NCBI RefSeq assembly: GCF_015706575.1
Contig: NW_024037074.1
Coordinates: 31,795,334-31,859,333, forward strand
Length of the DNA: 64,000 bases
Source: Patiria miniata
Taxonomy: Eukaryota; Echinodermata; Asteroidea; Valvatida; Asterinidae
Direction: 5' to 3'
Positions 59,756 to 64,000 of this stretch are shown here, piece after piece. The notes under the pieces are model-generated. The model had not been told where the DNA came from, ran no database searches, and saw only the letters and a list, made by a program, of their open reading frames with translations. The translations under genes were made by a program, and so were the position numbers. Numbering within the stretch: position 1 is the first letter of the stretch; each line of letters opens with the position of its first letter.

Positions 59756-61352
59756 ATGGAAACCTGAATCAAAGTTGTGAAAACTGCTCACCCGCGCCAG
59801 CAGAGTGAAAGAGCTAACCCATGGCTGTTGTTGCTATAAAGCAACACTATCCCAAATGGAATGTGCAGAGCACTATTTGATCATTATTATGTATCACTAT
59901 TGTATCACACATAACCTCATTTGTTTTTATAAACAACATCATGGCAATGTAATGTACTTCAATGGGTACATAACTAACCAAGGTCCAGACCAGACTGGTA
60001 CCTTGAGCACAGAGAAAAAAACTTGCAAAACAAAATCAGGCAAATACTCACTCTTACAAACTTCACCCAACATTTTCACCAGGCAAAGACAAAGCCCCCA
60101 AATTTTACCAGGCAAGTGTGATGTCTCAATTCCATTTTTTAGAAGAGACTTTTCTTCGACATTTTGCACCTGAGAGTGAAGCCAAGTGATTGAATTTGAA
60201 GCCTAGGATTAGACGAGTAATGAGTACTGGTACATGTCCACCTTTTTGAGAAGATTGACCCTTCAGTAGTCTGGTGGCATGACTATGGGAGAATGTGTAG
60301 AAATAAAGACTAGTACCCAATGTTTCTTTTGACACAGGTGATTGATGCAATACTAAAATGGCGAAGGACTACATGTAGTTGTTTCATGTGCCAGTCTCTT
60401 TTCTTGTTATGCATGTTTTCAATACTTCAAGTTTTGGGACTCTCATACACAGCATTGGGAGTCCCAAATTTTCAGACTAGCCCAGACCCAAAACATATGA
60501 CAAATAATTGGAATGAAACATGGTACCTATAGGTCTACTTCTTTCCTTAAAAAACAATTATATGCATCTTCAAAATATGTACACATTGATTACCAACTAC
60601 ATGTAATACTCTACCAACTATCTTTGTATTAAAAACTGATAAAACAATTTAGTAAAACTACAAGTACATACCCAGATTGATAATTACACTTTCAATAATA
60701 AAAACAATAGGCCTGAACTGTTTAAAATTTACAAGGTACTGTTTTCTGTTTGGACAACATTTTTTGTGGTACATTTTTGTACATAAAGTTTGCACATATT
60801 TGTAAACCATTTTCAAGCTAAATAATCTCTTCCACGATAACAAAATTATGAATGTTTTTCCAAATTTTATAATGGATTTTGATACTATTTTTGTCCCTGA
60901 TTATGTATGAAAATTCTTAAAACGGAATTGTTTTATTATATTCTGAAATGTGCACGAAATAAAGCCACCCAAACTGTTTTCTAAAATTATTTTTTTAACA
61001 TTGTTGACAAGACATTTAAAGATGAAAATAAAAAACAAAAATCACTAAAACTACATAAAAATGAACACTTAAATCATCAAAACAGTTATAAAATTTGTTC
61101 AGAATATCAATTACGAGAAATGCATTCATTTAATTGTCATACCTTACATCAGAACACAACCAACAAAAAAAAATTCAATGCACAACACAGTGATTGTTGA
61201 CATTCAATTTACGATACATTTAAACAGTGCGTGAGACATAATTAGGCATTAGACATTTGATACAGTTCGGTGTATGCAAGTATTCAGATTTGTGTCATTT
61301 CATCTTCCTATGTGAAACTTGGCTAGGACACAACCACCGTCACAAACTTTAC

Positions 61353-61542
61353 AAGCCAGTTCATACTCGGCGAGCTCAAATGAGACGATATCAAGTTTGT
61401 GACGTAACGGCAACTTTTTCGTGCTGCAAATTTACAAAATGTTGAACACATTTCAACGACAACAAATTTTGTTGTGAATGTTTCCTGAATGTGAATGTTT
61501 CAAATTTGCACTCACATTCGCGAGAAGTATGAACTGGCCTTA
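61353..61542. mobile_element. Short MITE-like element (~190 bp) near the ATP8B 3' end
   Basis: The left end AAGCCAGTTCATACTCGGCG is mirrored by CGCGAGAAGTATGAACTGGC at the right end (61,520-61,539). The interior has TTTGTGACGT and symmetrical AACAAATTTTGTTG. No coding capacity, and the target duplication is unclear. Confidence 0.6.
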
Positions 61543-61761
61543 ATACAAAGACTTCGGGTGGGAGATATTTACAAATATTTGAATTAGAAACTTGCTCCCT
61601 TTGATGGAGGAATGCCTGGATGTGAAACTGCTTTCAAAATGGATACGACTGGCAATGAAATACACTGAACTTTTAAGTGTTTTTTTTCCTTGTTATAATA
61701 CACTACCAGGAAGCTCAATGATGTCCTGTTGACTGACCCCCGACCTTTGACCACCATCTAG

Positions 61762-62361
61762 TCAAACCACTGGGCTTTCCTCAATCGTAGCCTGGGGAGC
61801 CCTCTTGTCCTTTGAAGCCTTGCGGACGTTCTTGCCCTCTGCTGCCTGCCCCGCTTCATTCCCGTTCCTCATGTTGACGCCTTTCTGGATGATCTCCCCG
61901 AAGCCTTCCTGGTGACTGAACGCGTAGCCCGACCGGGAGCTGGCAGGTCGCTTGCTGCCGGTTCGCTGGAGGCCCGTGGTGGACCGCACGCTGTCTCGCA
62001 CCGAGCCCCGGGACCGGAACCCGCGGAGCTGCAGGGACTTCTTGCGGGCCTTCTTGAGCTCCTGCCGCTCCTGTCGCTGCTCCAGCCGGACTTTGTCAGC
62101 CAGCGTGGGCTGGACGTCGGCCTGCACGGCCCGTTTACCCATCAGCGGCAGCAGCAGGATGGTTACAACCAGGATGAGTGAGAAATAGAAGGCCGGGAGA
62201 CGGAACATCATGACAGGCACGCCCACGTAGGTGAAGATGGTTTGGAAGGCTGAATAGACAGGCTCGCTGTAGAACAGGAAGATGAAGATCAAATACATGA
62301 TGACACTTGCCCAGATGACAATGTGAGTGATGATGTTCCAGTAGGCTGTATCCAGTGCAAT
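61762..62361 (-). CDS. ATP8B: ATP8B-like last exon and stop
   Basis: Acceptor TTTCCATAG before ATTGCACTGG. Encodes 199 residues: M9, M10 (LPAFYFSLILVVTILLLPL) and the whole cytosolic tail with YAFSHQ. The stop codon occupies 61,764-61,762. GC-rich codon use contrasts with the AT-rich intergenic flanks, as expected for coding sequence. Confidence 0.93.
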   Translation of the reverse strand: MALDTAYWNIITHIVIWASVIMYLIFIFLFYSEPVYSAFQTIFTYVGVPVMMFRLPAFYFSLILVVTILLLPLMGKRAVQADVQPTLADKVRLEQRQERQELKKARKKSLQLRGFRSRGSVRDSVRSTTGLQRTGSKRPASSRSGYAFSHQEGFGEIIQKGVNMRNGNEAGQAAEGKNVRKASKDKRAPQATIEESPVV

Positions 62362-64000
62362 CTATGGAAAGAAACAAGGCTAAAATTAGTGTCGCACATT
62401 GGACATACTTCAACCGCCTATCCTATCTACTCATTTATTTGTAACGTAACTTCACTCACAGTGTTCTCTTTATATAACCATCAAATTGATTGGCTATTTC
62501 ATTTTAAGCCTCCGATGCAAAAATACATTCTGTGCAAAGTTGTCATTCAGTCAAAATCAATGAAGTAACTGTTTTCAACAGTTAAGAGCTCCCAGCCCAC
62601 ATAAAGCAGGATTGACTGACTGTGACTGTTTATGTAGCTTGATACAGCTATGCTTTACCCTAACAGTCCTGAATCCTCCAATTTCAATATGATTTTGCAC
62701 ACCCCCTCGGGAGTTAGGGTTAATAAGCCGGCTGTGCCTACCAATTGACTGAATTAGACTAGTCACAGTGCTTGCTTGAAGTATGATCTGATTGTTGGTG
62801 ACTAGCCTGCGTAAAAGGCATCGCAGGGGATGAGGACTGATTTTTTTACTGTTTGTGACTGTTCAGACATAAGGAGGGTTGATGGAGTAATTTACTTTTT
62901 GCCGTTTCACCCAGGCATGCAGCTGAAAAGCACCAACAACAAAAAAGACGAAATTCCAAGACTTCAGAAGACTTTGCACAGAGTTTTGTTTTCAATTTTT
63001 AATGGCAGACATTGGAATTGGAAAAAAAAAGAGAAAATCAGCTGATCGGAGGAAAAGTTGCACCCATGTTCACCCTGTGTTGTATGTAGGGCCTGCTGGT
63101 ACCCACCTTTAGGTTGACGACCACAACCACCATGGTCGCTATAATGCATCCCATCAATGACTGGGAATGGGCTGGCATGCCATCGGGGAACAGATCCCCA
63201 GCTAAGACACCTGATATAAAAAAGAGCCATTTGTAATAACTATCAATGATAAGGATTTGCATTTAAATTTATTTTTCTAATTGTACACATTATCATCATT
63301 TGTTATAACTTGGGGAGACAATGGACATGAGGGAGACATTGTTCATGTTTTTCCCCAACAGTGGTTGGCTGACCATCTTGAAAAATGATACAAACATTCC
63401 ACTTTTCTTGAAAATGAGAGCACACCAGGTACCATGATTTCACAGGATGAAATTGAGACTATTATTCACTTACATACAAGTATAAGCTATTTCATAATAA
63501 TGTGGTACTTGGTTTTTTTTTTTTTTTTGGAATTGTACACTGCCTTTAAAAGCTTCGTTTGTCCACTTTGGCTTATACCCTGACCTAGAACCATTTCTTG
63601 AATAATTTATGTTTGGACCAAATGAAAAAGACCCCAAACTTTGGCTGTGGCTTAGAAGTAGGATTCATGTTCCTGGAACAGAAAATGGCCATATATACTG
63701 ACTCACAATCTCCAAAGTCAGGGGCCTAAAATCATGCAGCTAGAGCTTGTAGCCAGAGTCTGAGTCACACCCCAGATTTGAATAAATGGCATACCTGGCC
63801 ACATACTGTGTTGAATCTCCAAAATAAGGGACCTATAAGTATGAAGCTGCAGCTTGAAGCCAGAGCCAGAGACACACCCAAGGTTTGAAAAAAGTGGTCT
63901 ACATACCATAGGTGATGAAGAACAGGACCAGCGAGGTAAGAACGCCTTGCAGTAGACTCTTAGAGAAGACCCAGTAGTTGAAGAACAGGCTCTTCTGGCC
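61762..64000 (-). CDS. ATP8B: P4-ATPase phospholipid flippase, ATP8B type (3' end, three exons)
   Basis: ATP-driven flippase moving phospholipid to the cytosolic leaflet. Exons 63,907-64,000, 63,107-63,210 and 61,762-62,361 (GT-AG, phases consistent) give the last 265 residues; the catalytic DKTGT and nucleotide domains lie off the right edge. Visible are the conserved KSLFFNYWVFSKSLLQGVLT stretch, four membrane spans corresponding to M7-M10, the family-typical LDTAYWNIITHIVIW, and a basic cytosolic tail. The tail carries RSGYAFSHQEGFGEII at partial residues 208-223, which matches the C-terminal motif of ATP8B rather than ATP8A proteins. The last about 35 residues are Lys/Ala-rich and lineage-specific. 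The subfamily call is good; the exact paralogue cannot be given. A minus-strand AATAAA at 60,937-60,932 is one candidate poly(A) signal. Confidence 0.92.
63107..63210 (-). CDS. ATP8B: ATP8B-like penultimate exon
   Basis: Acceptor TATATCAG, donor GTGGGT. Encodes GVLAGDLFPDGMPAHSQSLM, then the M8 span CIIATMVVVVVNLK. The family has a short extracytosolic loop ending DYQSFA here; this protein has HSQSLM. Confidence 0.9.
63314..63551 (+). repeat. Dispersed repeat R2, copy 3 (in ATP8B intron)
   Basis: Same-strand relative of 55,801-56,022. It lies antisense to the ATP8B transcript and ends with a 16-base T-run and ACTGCCTTTAAAAG. Confidence 0.7.
63706..63906. repeat. Tandem duplication of ~108 bp next to an ATP8B splice donor
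   Basis: Two diverged units: CTCCAAAGTCAGGGGCCTAA...CACACCCCAGATTTGAA at 63,709, and CTCCAAAATAAGGGACCTAT...CACACCCAAGGTTTGAA at 63,817. The second unit ends at ACATACC, the complement of the donor of the exon at 63,907. Confidence 0.7.
63907..64000 (-). CDS. ATP8B: ATP8B-like exon (third from last, truncated by window edge)
   Basis: Encodes GQKSLFFNYW...FFITY plus the first base of the next Gly; the donor is GTATGT at 63,906. Includes the start of M7. The exon continues past 64,000. Confidence 0.9.

Noticed and set aside
61912..62188. Plus-strand frames of 78-89 codons
   Set aside because: They are the antisense shadow of the GC-rich last exon of the ATP8B-like gene.

Overview
This is a eukaryotic nuclear window. 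Its genes are split by GT-AG introns, and the rest is AT-rich repeats and dispersed transposon fragments. The two recognisable genes look like animal orthologues. The non-satellite right half is rich in the palindrome TACATGTA, which I associate with echinoderms and other marine invertebrates. A marine invertebrate, possibly an echinoderm, is my best guess; no diagnostic sequence proves it.

Layout. (1) 1-22,640 is one tandem satellite array with a unit of about 306 bp, open at the left edge. It is almost perfectly homogenised on the left and increasingly diverged to the right. Near its right border it is interleaved with four copies of a fragment resembling the C-terminal coding end of a non-LTR retrotransposon. 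(2) 22,640-24,010 holds short GACGATGTG-type repeats. (3) 24,100-28,740 holds three diverged direct repeats of about 1.5 kb. 28,800-36,400 holds two longer related repeats (about 3.6-4.1 kb apart) that carry a conserved palindrome-centred core. 36,500-37,120 holds a short tandem repeat and a third, altered palindrome. (4) 38,170-38,520 is a GC-richer spot with several regulatory-looking motifs. 39,100-41,850 is a second satellite of about 173-bp units in a three-unit (about 520 bp) higher-order pattern. (5) 42,386-42,634 could be the first coding exon of a minus-strand membrane protein, beside a possible promoter.

(6) 45,421-51,140 (+) is a complete five-exon pyroglutamyl-peptidase I gene (PGPEP1-like, 204 aa, catalytic Glu85/Cys149/His168 all present). 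Its first intron carries a long foldback transposon with a 9-bp target duplication, and a second inverted-repeat element. (7) 51,141-61,761 has no gene I can support. It holds dispersed repeat families in both orientations and probably the 3' UTRs of the two convergent genes. (8) 61,762-64,000 (-) is the 3' end (three exons, last four membrane spans and cytosolic tail) of a P4-ATPase lipid flippase of the ATP8B type; the gene continues beyond the right edge.

The two genes converge and have unrelated biochemical roles: cytosolic peptide trimming and membrane lipid flipping. I see no functional cluster. The novelty lies in the repeats: a satellite apparently assembled from a retrotransposon-linked sequence and a dispersed 38-bp cassette, and multi-kb repeats whose palindromic centre is retained while its sequence changes.
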